Origin: Bacillota bacterium
GTDB lineage: Bacteria; Bacillota; Clostridia; Peptostreptococcales; Anaerovoracaceae
Direction of reading: 5' to 3'
NCBI GenBank assembly: GCA_029219125.1
Contig: JAQXSU010000094.1
Coordinates: 1-13,913, forward strand
Length of the DNA: 13,913 bases
Of the stretch, positions 6,932 to 12,766 are shown one piece after another; the first letter of the stretch is position 1; each line of letters begins with the position of its first letter. A program made the translations under genes and the position numbers. Below the pieces are notes generated by a model. The model did no database searches. It was not told where the DNA came from and worked only from the letters and a program-made list of their open reading frames with translations.

Positions 6932-8356
6932 TTATTTCATGTCTTTCAGGAAGGCTTTGTAGCCTTTCACTGCTTCGTAGACGTCAGCCTTGCTGGCCAC
7001 TTCCATCGGGGCGTGCATGCAGAGCAGGGCCACGCCGCTGTCGATGACTTCCATGCCGTAGAGGGCTGCGATCCAGGCGATGGTGCCGCCGCCGCCCACG
7101 TCTACTCTGCCCAGTTCTGCGGTTTGCCATGCAACCGCATTGTCGTCGAAGACCTTGCGAAGCTGTGCCATGTATTCTGCGTTGGCATCGTTGGAACCGC
7201 TCTTGCCGCGGGCACCGGTAAACTTGCTGAATACCAGACCTTTGCCGAAGAAGGCTGCATTCTTCTTTTCGTAAACGTCTGCATACAATGGATCGTAAGC
7301 TGCATTTACGTCAGAGGACAGCATTTTGGAATTCTGCAGGCAGCGGCGTACGGAAAGGGATGCAGTGTATCCGCAGAGTGCCAGAACTTCGGCGGTCATA
7401 TTTTCAAAATAACGGCTCTGCATACCGCTGGCACCGTAGCTTCCGATTTCTTCCTTATCTACCAGCAGGCAGCAAGCAGTTCTAGCCGGTGTGGTTTCTG
7501 TTTCCAGCATGGCTTTCAGGGAGGTGAATGCGCAGATGCGGTCGTCATGGCCGTAAGCCAAGATCATGCTGCGATCCAGACCCAGGTCTCTTGCCTTTCC
7601 GGATGGGACGATTTCCAGTTCTGCAGAAAGAAAGTCATCTTCCTCCATGTCATATTTTTCTTTCAGCAGCTGCAGGATGGCGGCTTTCACACCTTCTTTC
7701 GCTTTTGCGTCCGCTTCGGAAGCCTCGTCCTTCGAATCAGCAGCTTTCACTGCAGGCATGCTGCCGATGAGCAGGTCCAGCTTTTCCCCTTCGATGACCA
7801 CGCTGGCCTTCTTTTCCATGTATGCTCCGCCCAGATGCGGCAGCACATCGGTGATGGTGAAGACCGGATCGGTATCCGCTTCTCCGATATTAACTTCAAT
7901 GATTCTGCCGTCCTTCTGTGCTACCACGCCGTGAACGGCCAGAGGGATGGTGACCCACTGGTATTTTTTGATCCCGCCGTAGTAGTGAGTATCCAGATAC
8001 GCAAAGCCTTCAGCTTCGTACAGCGGATTCTGCTTCACATCCAGCCGCGGTGAGTCGATGTGTGCACAGAGGATATTCATTCCGTTTTCCGGATTTTCAG
8101 ATCCGATGTGATAGAGGATTACGGTTTTTTCGTTGTATACGGCGTAAACCTTGTCGCCGGCCTGAAGCTGTCTGCCTTCCTTTACGGCATCCATCAGGTC
8201 AGTGTAACCGGCTTCCCGGGCCAGCTTCACCGAAAGGCGGGCAGCTTCCCGCTCCGTCTTGGCCTGATCCAGGCAGTCCATGTACCACCGGCAGGTCTGT
8301 TCCATTTCCTGTTTCTGTGTTTCGTCATAGATTTCCCAAACTGTTTTTTCGTTCAT
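6932..8356 (-). CDS. apeA: M18 family aminopeptidase
   Basis: The 474-residue protein is a zinc metallo-aminopeptidase of the M18 (aspartyl aminopeptidase-like) family, cytoplasmic and typically a large tetrahedral oligomer that removes N-terminal residues from peptides. Motifs in order: ILCAHIDSPRLDVKQNP (H99, D101), ILAYGHDDRICAF (D271), LLVDKEEIGSYGASGM (E302/E303), MLSSDVNAAYDP (D349), GKSGSNDANAEY and ALLCMHAPMEVASKADVYE (H448), which give the metal ligands and catalytic base. The start at ATG 8356 (MNEKTVWEIYDE) is chosen because AAGGA (complement of 8366-8370) precedes it by 9 nt. An in-frame extension to 8428 only adds residues coded by a 9-bp repeat and lacks a ribosome binding site. 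It is first gene of an operon with rqcH. The symbol follows the clostridial M18 naming and is tentative. Confidence 0.92.
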   Translation of the reverse strand: MNEKTVWEIYDETQKQEMEQTCRWYMDCLDQAKTEREAARLSVKLAREAGYTDLMDAVKEGRQLQAGDKVYAVYNEKTVILYHIGSENPENGMNILCAHIDSPRLDVKQNPLYEAEGFAYLDTHYYGGIKKYQWVTIPLAVHGVVAQKDGRIIEVNIGEADTDPVFTITDVLPHLGGAYMEKKASVVIEGEKLDLLIGSMPAVKAADSKDEASEADAKAKEGVKAAILQLLKEKYDMEEDDFLSAELEIVPSGKARDLGLDRSMILAYGHDDRICAFTSLKAMLETETTPARTACCLLVDKEEIGSYGASGMQSRYFENMTAEVLALCGYTASLSVRRCLQNSKMLSSDVNAAYDPLYADVYEKKNAAFFGKGLVFSKFTGARGKSGSNDANAEYMAQLRKVFDDNAVAWQTAELGRVDVGGGGTIAWIAALYGMEVIDSGVALLCMHAPMEVASKADVYEAVKGYKAFLKDMK

Positions 8357-8381
8357 TGTTCTGTATCCTTTTATCCTTTCT

Positions 8382-8417
8382 ATGCGCACAATACGCACAA
8401 TACGCACAATACGCATG
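8382..8417. repeat. Tandem 9-bp repeat, four units, in the M18 aminopeptidase leader
   Basis: Four adjacent 9-bp units read ATGCGCACA, ATACGCACA, ATACGCACA, ATACGCATG on the plus strand. The array lies between the predicted M18 promoter and its ribosome binding site, starting 26 bp before the start codon. Read in the M18 frame it would code (I/V)-R-V-type tripeptides, but this part is very probably untranslated. Confidence 0.85.
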
Positions 8418-8458
8418 GGTGTACGCATGGTATGTTGTTTTATGATGGCTTACGGACT

Positions 8459-8467
8459 ATTGTAACA
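8459..8467 (-). promoter_or_regulatory. Extended -10 promoter for the M18-rqcH operon
   Basis: On the minus strand the bases read TGTTACAAT, that is a TGn extension followed by a TACAAT hexamer. No good -35 hexamer is found at 16-18 bp, which fits an extended -10 promoter or one helped by a regulator at the adjacent palindrome. The transcript would start near 8452, giving a leader of about 95 nt that includes the 9-bp repeats. Confidence 0.6.
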
Positions 8468-8480
8468 TATTTCATGCAAA

Positions 8481-8500
8481 TATTCCACCAAAGTGGAATA
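8481..8500. promoter_or_regulatory. Perfect palindrome (operator-like) at the -35 region of the M18 promoter
   Basis: TATTCCAC and GTGGAATA are exact inverted repeats separated by CAAA. The centre is about 38 bp upstream of the predicted M18 transcription start, a usual location for a dimeric regulator. No candidate regulator is known from the window; the LysR remnant two genes downstream is broken. Confidence 0.55.
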
Positions 8501-8594
8501 GGAAAATGGGAGAAAACACGGACGGTGACCTTCATCTACGAATGACCCTATCCGAATCGCATCCGTAACCCATACTTATTGAGGCGTTTTTTGT

Positions 8595-8752
8595 CAAAAG
8601 GGTCGGGTGCGTGCAAGGGAAAACAGCAGAATAACATACAATATATTACAATTATTGAAGAAAATAGATGGAAAATGGAGATTTCCAGCGAAAATCTACA
8701 TTTTTTCGAGGTTGTAGTGGAGAGGAACCCGACCCTTTTGGGCTTTTTTTTT
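8595..8752 (+). ncRNA. Candidate structured noncoding RNA with 14-bp closing stem and terminal T run
   Basis: The ends 8595-8608 (CAAAAGGGTCGGGT) and 8727-8740 are perfect complements over 14 bp and enclose 118 nt. Inside, 8645-8651 can pair with 8712-8718 (7 bp, one G-U), and 8670-8684 with 8692-8706 forms a hairpin of about 14 bp with one mismatch and loop CCAGCGA. Nine T follow at 8744-8752, marking the plus strand as the transcribed one. No open frame with a ribosome binding site lies here. The rod-like layout recalls 6S RNA, but I do not recognise any family by sequence, and no clear promoter was found upstream. An alternative is a small mobile element with terminal inverted repeats, although no target duplication is seen. 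Confidence 0.5.
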
Positions 8753-8843
8753 CCGATATGTATGTGTTGCCAAGGATGAATCCCCCGCCGACCAGTCAGA
8801 ACCCTCCGGAACAGCCCCGCCCCATCGTCAGTTTAATTGATGA
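8753..8843. other. Short GC-rich noncoding spacer between candidate RNA and aminotransferase terminator
   Basis: An ATG at 8758 opens 41 codons on the plus strand (start MYVLPRMNPPPT, proline-rich) ending at 8883, but there is no usable ribosome binding site and the frame runs through the opposite-strand terminator. I see no supported gene here. Confidence 0.4.
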
Positions 8844-8881
8844 AACAAAAAAACAGGCCGGCGCGTTGCGTCAGCCCGTTT
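8844..8881 (-). terminator. Intrinsic terminator of the aminotransferase gene
   Basis: On the minus strand AAACGGGC (8881-8874) pairs with GCCTGTTT (8858-8851) with one G-U pair around a GC-rich loop, followed by a run of T. It begins 13 bp after the aminotransferase stop codon. Confidence 0.7.
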
Positions 8882-8893
8882 GATTTGTTGATG

Positions 8894-10087
8894 TTATTTC
8901 CGATAGCTGTCGATCATAGCCTGGAATGCAGGCAGGCTGCAGCGGATCATGGCGTTGGACACACAGTAGGACAGGCGCATGTAGCCGTCACATTCGAACT
9001 CTTCGCCCGGAACTACCAGTAGATTGTGTTGCATCTTGGCCTTCTGGGAGAAGGCGCGGCCGTCGCCGTTTGGAGCTTCCACGAAGAGGTAGAAGGCGCC
9101 GTCCGGTTTGGCGCAGCGATATCCCATGGCAGTGAGGGAATCATACAGCAGTGTCCGGTTTTCGTCATAGGCTGCCAGATCCGGCATTTCGTTGACACAA
9201 CGCTCGATGACCTTCTGCATGAGGGTCGGTGCGCAGACATGACCGTTGGCACGAGATGCGCCGGCCACGGCGTTCAGCACATCAGCCGCATCGGCACAGG
9301 TGTCAGGCACGCAGACATAGCCGATACGTTCGCCCGGAAGGGACAGACTCTTGGACCAGGAATAGCAGACGATGGTGCTATCATAGATGGTTGGGATAAA
9401 CGGAACTTTGACACCGCCGTAGACCAGTTCACGGTACGGCTCGTCCGCGATGATGTAGATCGGATGGCCCACTTCCGCACCCTTTCTGGTGAGAATCACA
9501 GCCAGACTCTTCAGTGTTTCTTCCGTATAAACGACGCCGGACGGGTTGTTCGGTGAGTTGATGATGATGGCCTGGGTATTTGCCGTGATGCGGGCTTCCA
9601 CTTCTGCCAGATTGATCTGGAAGTGCTGGCGGTCCGCAGGGATAACGACGAATTTTGCACCGTTTTTCTCAACAAAAGGTTTGTACTCAGGGAAGTACGG
9701 CGCCACAGCCATGATTTCGCTGTCCGGGGTTGCTGCCAGTGCTTTGATCGCAGAGATCAGGGCTGGTGCAGCGCCGCAGGTGATAAACAGGTTGCGGGCC
9801 TGAATGGATGTACCGAAGCGGCGGTTCAGGTTGTCAGCGATGGCCTGACGGGTCGCGTCGAAACCGCCTGCCATGGAGTAGCCATGAACGGCGATGGAGT
9901 CTGTATCTTTCAAAATCTCACAAATCGCCTGGTTGACTGCTGCCGGTGCGGGGATGCTGGGATTTCCCAGCGTATAGTCAAATACGTTTTCCGGGCCGAT
10001 GACCTTCGCCTGCTGCAGACCGTAAGCGAAAAGCTCACGGATCACAGACGGAGAACTGCCCAGCTGCTGCATTGTCTGATTTACCAT
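8894..10087 (-). CDS. Pyridoxal-phosphate aminotransferase, class I/II (aspartate aminotransferase-like)
   Basis: The 397-residue fold-type I aminotransferase transfers an amino group from an amino acid to a 2-oxo acid with PLP. Visible motifs: DYTLGNPSIPAP (38-49), substrate-side loop; ITCGAAPAL (102-110), PLP-phosphate region; NSPNNPSGVVYT (178-189), with N181; IADEPYREL (213-221), with D215 and Y218; SWSKSLSLPGERIG (243-256), with Schiff-base lysine K246 and R254; and RLSYC (371-375), with R371 that binds the substrate carboxylate. I chose ATG 10087 because AGGAGGT lies 7 nt upstream; an earlier in-frame ATG at 10108 precedes that ribosome binding site. It is a single-gene unit divergent from yicC with its own promoter and terminator. 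The exact amino donor is not predictable; clostridial relatives are usually annotated only as PLP-dependent aminotransferase. Confidence 0.92.
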   Translation of the reverse strand: MVNQTMQQLGSSPSVIRELFAYGLQQAKVIGPENVFDYTLGNPSIPAPAAVNQAICEILKDTDSIAVHGYSMAGGFDATRQAIADNLNRRFGTSIQARNLFITCGAAPALISAIKALAATPDSEIMAVAPYFPEYKPFVEKNGAKFVVIPADRQHFQINLAEVEARITANTQAIIINSPNNPSGVVYTEETLKSLAVILTRKGAEVGHPIYIIADEPYRELVYGGVKVPFIPTIYDSTIVCYSWSKSLSLPGERIGYVCVPDTCADAADVLNAVAGASRANGHVCAPTLMQKVIERCVNEMPDLAAYDENRTLLYDSLTAMGYRCAKPDGAFYLFVEAPNGDGRAFSQKAKMQHNLLVVPGEEFECDGYMRLSYCVSNAMIRCSLPAFQAMIDSYRK

Positions 10088-10128
10088 ATTAGTGACCTCC
10101 TGATGCATGTATTGGTAAGTTTTCTGAA

Positions 10129-10147
10129 TATTCTACTGAGTAGTATA
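10129..10147. promoter_or_regulatory. Imperfect palindrome over the aminotransferase transcription start
   Basis: The sequence TATTCTACTGAGTAGTATA is a 19-bp palindrome centred on 10138 with a single mismatched pair. It covers the -10 box and predicted start of the aminotransferase transcript, so a bound protein would block initiation. Confidence 0.4.
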
Positions 10148-10170
10148 GCACAATCCGCGAAGAAGGACAA
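10142..10170 (-). promoter_or_regulatory. Promoter of the aminotransferase gene
   Basis: On the minus strand TTGTCC (10170-10165) and TATACT (10147-10142) are 17 bp apart, and a TG one base before the -10 (TGCTATACT) makes it an extended -10 promoter as well. The start would be near 10135, about 48 nt before the start codon. Confidence 0.75.
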
Positions 10171-10196
10171 GCGGCTGGTGAAAATGGCAGAACATC

Positions 10197-10225
10197 TTGC
10201 TATTTTCTGCTGTTTCATGTAAAAT
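10197..10225 (+). promoter_or_regulatory. Promoter of yicC
   Basis: TTGCTA at 10197-10202 and TAAAAT at 10220-10225 are separated by 17 bp. The predicted start near 10232 gives a leader of about 45 nt ending with the GAGGA ribosome binding site at 10266-10270, 7 nt before ATG 10278. Confidence 0.65.
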
Positions 10226-10277
10226 GTAGAAGGTAATCATACGAAAAAAACAGAAGAAAAGAAATGAGGAAAACGGT

Positions 10278-11162
10278 ATGATCAAAAGTATGACAGGCTT
10301 CGGAAGAGGCGAATATTCAGACGGAAAGCGGAACATCATCGTTGAAATCAAATCGGTGAACCACCGCTATTCCGACATTACGGTAAAGATGCCCAGACGG
10401 TATGCCTTCGCAGAAGACAAGGTGAAGAGCGCGGTAAAGGAAAAGCTGCGCCGCGGTAAAGTGGACGTTTCCATCCTGGTGGAAAACATTACGGAAAACG
10501 ATGTAAACATCAAGCTCAATGAGATGCTGGCCAAGCAGTATTTCGACAATCTGAAACAGCTGCAGGAGCAGTTCGAAGTGTCGGGCGACATTTCCCTGCA
10601 GTTCCTGGCTTCTCTGCCGGATGTAATGAAAGCCATTCCGGATGTGGAAGACGAAGAAGAGATTACGAAAGCGATCCTGATTCCGACGGAGCAGGCAGCG
10701 GCCAATCTGGAAGAGATGCGAGCGGTAGAAGGGCAGAAGCTGGCGGAAGACCTGATTGCCAAGGGTGAAAACATCAAAAGGATCCTGGACCAGATCGCAG
10801 AGCGTGCACCGCAGGTGGCCGTGGCTTATACAGAGAAACTGCGTACCCGAATCACGGAACTGATTGGAAGCAGCGTGCAGGTGCCGGAAGACCGGATTCT
10901 GGTGGAAGCAGCAATTTTCGCGGATAAATGCGCTATCGATGAAGAAATCACCCGCCTGAACAGCCATCTGATTCAGATGAAGGATATCATCACCAAGAGC
11001 ACCCAGCCAGACGGCAAAAAACTGGATTTCCTGGTGCAGGAGATGAACCGGGAGGCCAATACCATCGGCAGCAAGGCCAACGATATCACCATCACCGGCC
11101 ACATGCTGGACATCAAGAGTGAGATCGAAAAGATCCGCGAGCAGGTGCAGAATATCGAATAA
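10278..11162 (+). CDS. yicC: YicC/YloC family endoribonuclease
   Basis: The 294-residue protein starts MIKSMTGFGRGE and contains VEIKSVNHRYSDITVKMPR (about 24-42) in the YicC N-terminal domain. It ends in the C-terminal domain (formerly DUF1732) with REANTIGSKANDITITGHML and a closing KSEIEKIREQVQNIE helix. Length and motifs match the family over its whole span. E. coli YicC is an oligomeric RNA-binding endoribonuclease; the Bacillus orthologue is YloC. It precedes gmk and rpoZ as in most Firmicutes, but remA, usually found between yicC and gmk in this phylum, is absent. Confidence 0.95.
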   Translation: MIKSMTGFGRGEYSDGKRNIIVEIKSVNHRYSDITVKMPRRYAFAEDKVKSAVKEKLRRGKVDVSILVENITENDVNIKLNEMLAKQYFDNLKQLQEQFEVSGDISLQFLASLPDVMKAIPDVEDEEEITKAILIPTEQAAANLEEMRAVEGQKLAEDLIAKGENIKRILDQIAERAPQVAVAYTEKLRTRITELIGSSVQVPEDRILVEAAIFADKCAIDEEITRLNSHLIQMKDIITKSTQPDGKKLDFLVQEMNREANTIGSKANDITITGHMLDIKSEIEKIREQVQNIE

Positions 11163-11167
11163 AATAC

Positions 11168-11193
11168 GAAAAACAGATTCGGACACGTTTTTC
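11168..11193 (+). terminator. Weak hairpin after yicC
   Basis: GAAAAAC (11168-11174) and GTTTTTC (11187-11193) form a 7-bp AT-rich stem with a 12-nt loop directly after the yicC stop and directly before the -35 box of the gmk promoter. It may attenuate read-through, but it is weak and has no separate U tract. Confidence 0.35.
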
Positions 11194-11222
11194 TTGCAAA
11201 ATCCTGAAATATATGGTATCAT
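11194..11222 (+). promoter_or_regulatory. Promoter of gmk-rpoZ
   Basis: TTGCAA at 11194-11199 and TATCAT at 11217-11222 are separated by 17 bp, followed by a leader of about 42 nt to the gmk start. It would uncouple gmk-rpoZ from yicC transcription. Confidence 0.7.
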
Positions 11223-11270
11223 GTATATTCCAGGTGAATTGTTCTATTCTATATGAAGCAGGAGTTTAAT

Positions 11271-11894
11271 ATGAATCCAGTGGAAAAACATGCAGGCAAA
11301 CTGTTTATACTGTCCGGTCCGTCGGGTGCGGGGAAAGGGACCATCTGCAAGGCGCTCCTTGCGGAAACCGACCTGGAGCTTTCGGTCTCCATGACCACGA
11401 GAAATCCGCGGGCGGGAGAAACAGAAGGCGAGAGCTACTATTTTGTTTCGAAAGAAGAATTTCTTCGCAAAATCGATGCGTCCGGCTTTCTGGAGTATGC
11501 CGAGGTGTACGGTAATTTCTACGGTACACCGAAGCAGCCGGTCATAGACAAACTGTCTGCAGGCACCGATGTAATCCTGGAAATCGATATGCAGGGTGCC
11601 CTGAAGGTGAAAGAAAACTATCCGGATGGCGTTTTCATCTTCATTCTGCCGCCATCCATGTCGGAATTGCGCAAGCGCCTGACCGGCAGAGGAACAGAGA
11701 CGGCAGAAGCCATTGAGATGCGTCTGGGAGAGACCTTGAAGGAGCTTTCCTACATCGACAAATACGATTACTGTGTCGTAAACGGTCAGCTGGAAGAAGC
11801 GGTAGCGCGGGTGAAAGCCATCGTGACGGCGGAGCATTCCCGTGTGACCTTCACAGCGGAAGAATTGATTTCCAGATATAAGGAGGAAGCGTAA
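11271..11894 (+). CDS. gmk: Guanylate kinase
   Basis: The 207-residue enzyme phosphorylates GMP to GDP with ATP, an essential step in GTP and dGTP supply. The P-loop GPSGAGKGT is at residues 16-24, the GMP-binding region TTRNPRAGETEGESYYF follows at about 44-60, then GNFYGTP and EIDMQGALKVK (adenine/lid region precursors) and the lid RLTGRGTE. I chose ATG 11271 because GCAGGAG (11258-11264) lies 6 nt upstream; the in-frame ATG at 11253 precedes that site and would add only six residues. The stop is directly followed by the rpoZ start with no gap. Confidence 0.96.
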   Translation: MNPVEKHAGKLFILSGPSGAGKGTICKALLAETDLELSVSMTTRNPRAGETEGESYYFVSKEEFLRKIDASGFLEYAEVYGNFYGTPKQPVIDKLSAGTDVILEIDMQGALKVKENYPDGVFIFILPPSMSELRKRLTGRGTETAEAIEMRLGETLKELSYIDKYDYCVVNGQLEEAVARVKAIVTAEHSRVTFTAEELISRYKEEA

Positions 11895-12092
11895 ATGTTA
11901 TATCCATCAATTAATGAAATCAGAAAAAAAGCAGACAGCAGATACACCATCGTGATCCTGGCTGCCAAGAGAGCCAGAGACATCATCGATGGCAAGCCGA
12001 TCCTGACGGATGTGGATATCGACAAGCCGGTATCCATCGCAGCCAACGAGATTGCAGAGGATCTGATTACTTATACCAGAGAAAACAACTAG
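11895..12092 (+). CDS. rpoZ: DNA-directed RNA polymerase omega subunit
   Basis: The 65-residue protein MLYPSINEIRKKADSRYTIVILAAKRARDI... is the short Firmicutes form of omega, which helps assemble and stabilise the beta' subunit. The conserved core YTIVILAAKRARDI (17-30) and IAANEIAEDL (48-57) are intact. The ribosome binding site AAGGAGG (11880-11886) lies in the end of gmk, and the start codon follows the gmk stop immediately, so the two are tightly co-translated. Confidence 0.95.
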   Translation: MLYPSINEIRKKADSRYTIVILAAKRARDIIDGKPILTDVDIDKPVSIAANEIAEDLITYTRENN

Positions 12093-12148
12093 GCAGCAGC
12101 AAAGTATAAAACCAGAAAACAGTCTGGCAACAGAAAGAACGGAACATG

Positions 12149-12200
12149 AGAGAGACTTCGGAGGGCAGAAACTGCCGGGCGGGGTCTCTTTTCTGTTTTT
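12149..12200 (+). terminator. Intrinsic terminator after rpoZ
   Basis: AGAGAC (12151-12156) pairs with GTCTCT (12184-12189); within the loop GGCAG-AAA-CTGCC makes a second stem; TTTTCTGTTTTT follows. An upstream ACAGAAAG (12130-12137) could extend the stem by pairing with part of the T-rich tail. This ends the yicC/gmk/rpoZ transcript and separates it from the gatCA operon. Confidence 0.85.
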
Positions 12201-12331
12201 GTACGGGGCGATTCGTTCCGCAGGAGTTCTTTCCTTTCATGCGGGTTAGTAATATGGATGGGTGGGCTGAACCGGATCGAAAGGAAAAAATTGCAGCATG
12301 AAAAAGATTGTGAAAAAAACACAAAAAAACA
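12201..12331. other. Noncoding spacer before the gatCA promoter
   Basis: This 131-bp piece belongs to the 674-bp gene-free stretch between rpoZ and gatC (rest: terminator, promoter, T-box). TTTCCTTTC (12230-12238) can pair with GAAAGGAAA (12279-12287), and the overlapping TTCATGC (12236-12242) with GCATGAA (12296-12302). I see no gene. The end is A-rich, as expected for an UP-like element before the promoter. Confidence 0.5.
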
Positions 12332-12360
12332 TTGCATTGGAGTATAAATTGTGGTATAAC
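12332..12360 (+). promoter_or_regulatory. Promoter of the gatCA operon
   Basis: TTGCAT at 12332-12337 and TATAAC at 12355-12360 are separated by 17 bp, with A-rich sequence immediately upstream. The transcript would start near 12367, just before the T-box stem I. Confidence 0.75.
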
Positions 12361-12396
12361 TACAACATAATATTTGTTTAGCAAAATAAAGTGAAA

Positions 12397-12711
12397 TGCG
12401 TTGAGTGGAAGAGTAACCTGATGAAAGGTCACAGAGAGCCGCCGTAAGGTGCGAGGGCGGTACGCGGAAGTCAGGGGAAAAACATCCATGAGCAGCCGGA
12501 AGAACGGAAATATGGCGACGGCGGAGCATGTGAAAGTGCGGAGCCGGCAGCTGAATTCCTATTAGACCCGGACGTGTGCGGAGCGTCATTCCGTAAAACA
12601 AGTGAATTGCAGAAAGGCCTGTGACAGTGCAGAGAAACCTGCGATTAAATTGGGTGGTACCGCGGAAGCTTGCTTTCGTCCCATGTTGGGGATGAAGTGG
12701 CTTCTTTTTTT
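12397..12711 (+). promoter_or_regulatory. T-box riboswitch, predicted Asn (AAC) specifier, controlling gatCA
   Basis: The T-box sequence at 12648-12665 (AATTGGGTGGTACCGCGG) matches the family consensus and overlaps the 5' arm of the downstream terminator, giving the usual terminator/antiterminator choice. In stem I, GTGGA (12405-12409) pairs with TCCAT (12485-12489) and CCTGA (12417-12421) with TCAGG (12471-12475). The internal loop between them has AGAGTAA on the left, resembling the loop-E AGUA, and GGAAAAACA on the right. The codon next to the conserved purine before the lower stem is AAC at 12481-12483, for Asn. AAGGTGCGAGGGCGG (12446-12460) is the distal AG-bulge region. Uncharged tRNA-Asn binding would favour antitermination and gatCA expression, consistent with use of GatCAB to make Asn-tRNA. 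Confidence 0.9.
12665..12711 (+). terminator. T-box-controlled intrinsic terminator
   Basis: GAAGC (12665-12669) pairs with GCTTC (12700-12704), and CTTTCGTCCC pairs with GGGGATGAAG inside, followed by seven T at 12705-12711. The left base of the stem overlaps the end of the T-box sequence, making the two structures mutually exclusive. Confidence 0.88.
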
Positions 12712-12766
12712 ATTCCATGATCCCCACCAGCCGTGAAGAAACAGACAAAAAAAGGGAGAAAAGACA

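Larger units (their letters stand above)
8429..8594. other. Noncoding gap upstream of the M18 gene and of the candidate RNA
   Basis: This is the first part of the 537-bp gene-free stretch 8357-8893. It contains the M18 promoter and operator-like palindrome (listed separately). From 8501 to 8594 I see no convincing gene or plus-strand promoter. A segment at 8559-8571 is complementary, with a 2-nt bulge, to the 5' arm of the structured RNA that follows. Confidence 0.5.

Noticed and set aside
5367..6962. Plus-strand open frame of 531 codons opposite rqcH
   Set aside because: It is the antisense shadow of rqcH, whose NFACT domains are unmistakable; the plus-strand translation has no recognisable motif or ribosome binding site.
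7013..8053. Plus-strand open frame of 346 codons opposite the M18 gene
   Set aside because: The M18 catalytic motifs are on the minus strand; the plus frame is a codon-bias artefact.
8382..8417. CRISPR-like array
   Set aside because: Units of 9 bp are directly adjacent with no spacers and no cas genes nearby.
8357..8428. N-terminal extension of the M18 aminopeptidase to an upstream ATG
   Set aside because: It lacks a ribosome binding site, is coded by the 9-bp repeat, and the ATG at 8356 has a well-placed AAGGA.
8595..8740. MITE or small insertion element with 14-bp terminal inverted repeats
   Set aside because: No direct target duplication flanks the repeats and the T run directly after one arm fits an RNA terminator better; not fully excluded without a genome search for copies.
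8758..8883. 41-codon proline-rich plus-strand open frame
   Set aside because: No ribosome binding site, overlaps the opposite-strand terminator, and no family recognised.
10317..11222. Minus-strand open frame of 301 codons opposite yicC
   Set aside because: YicC is full length and conserved on the plus strand; the antisense product is His/Phe/Leu-rich nonsense.
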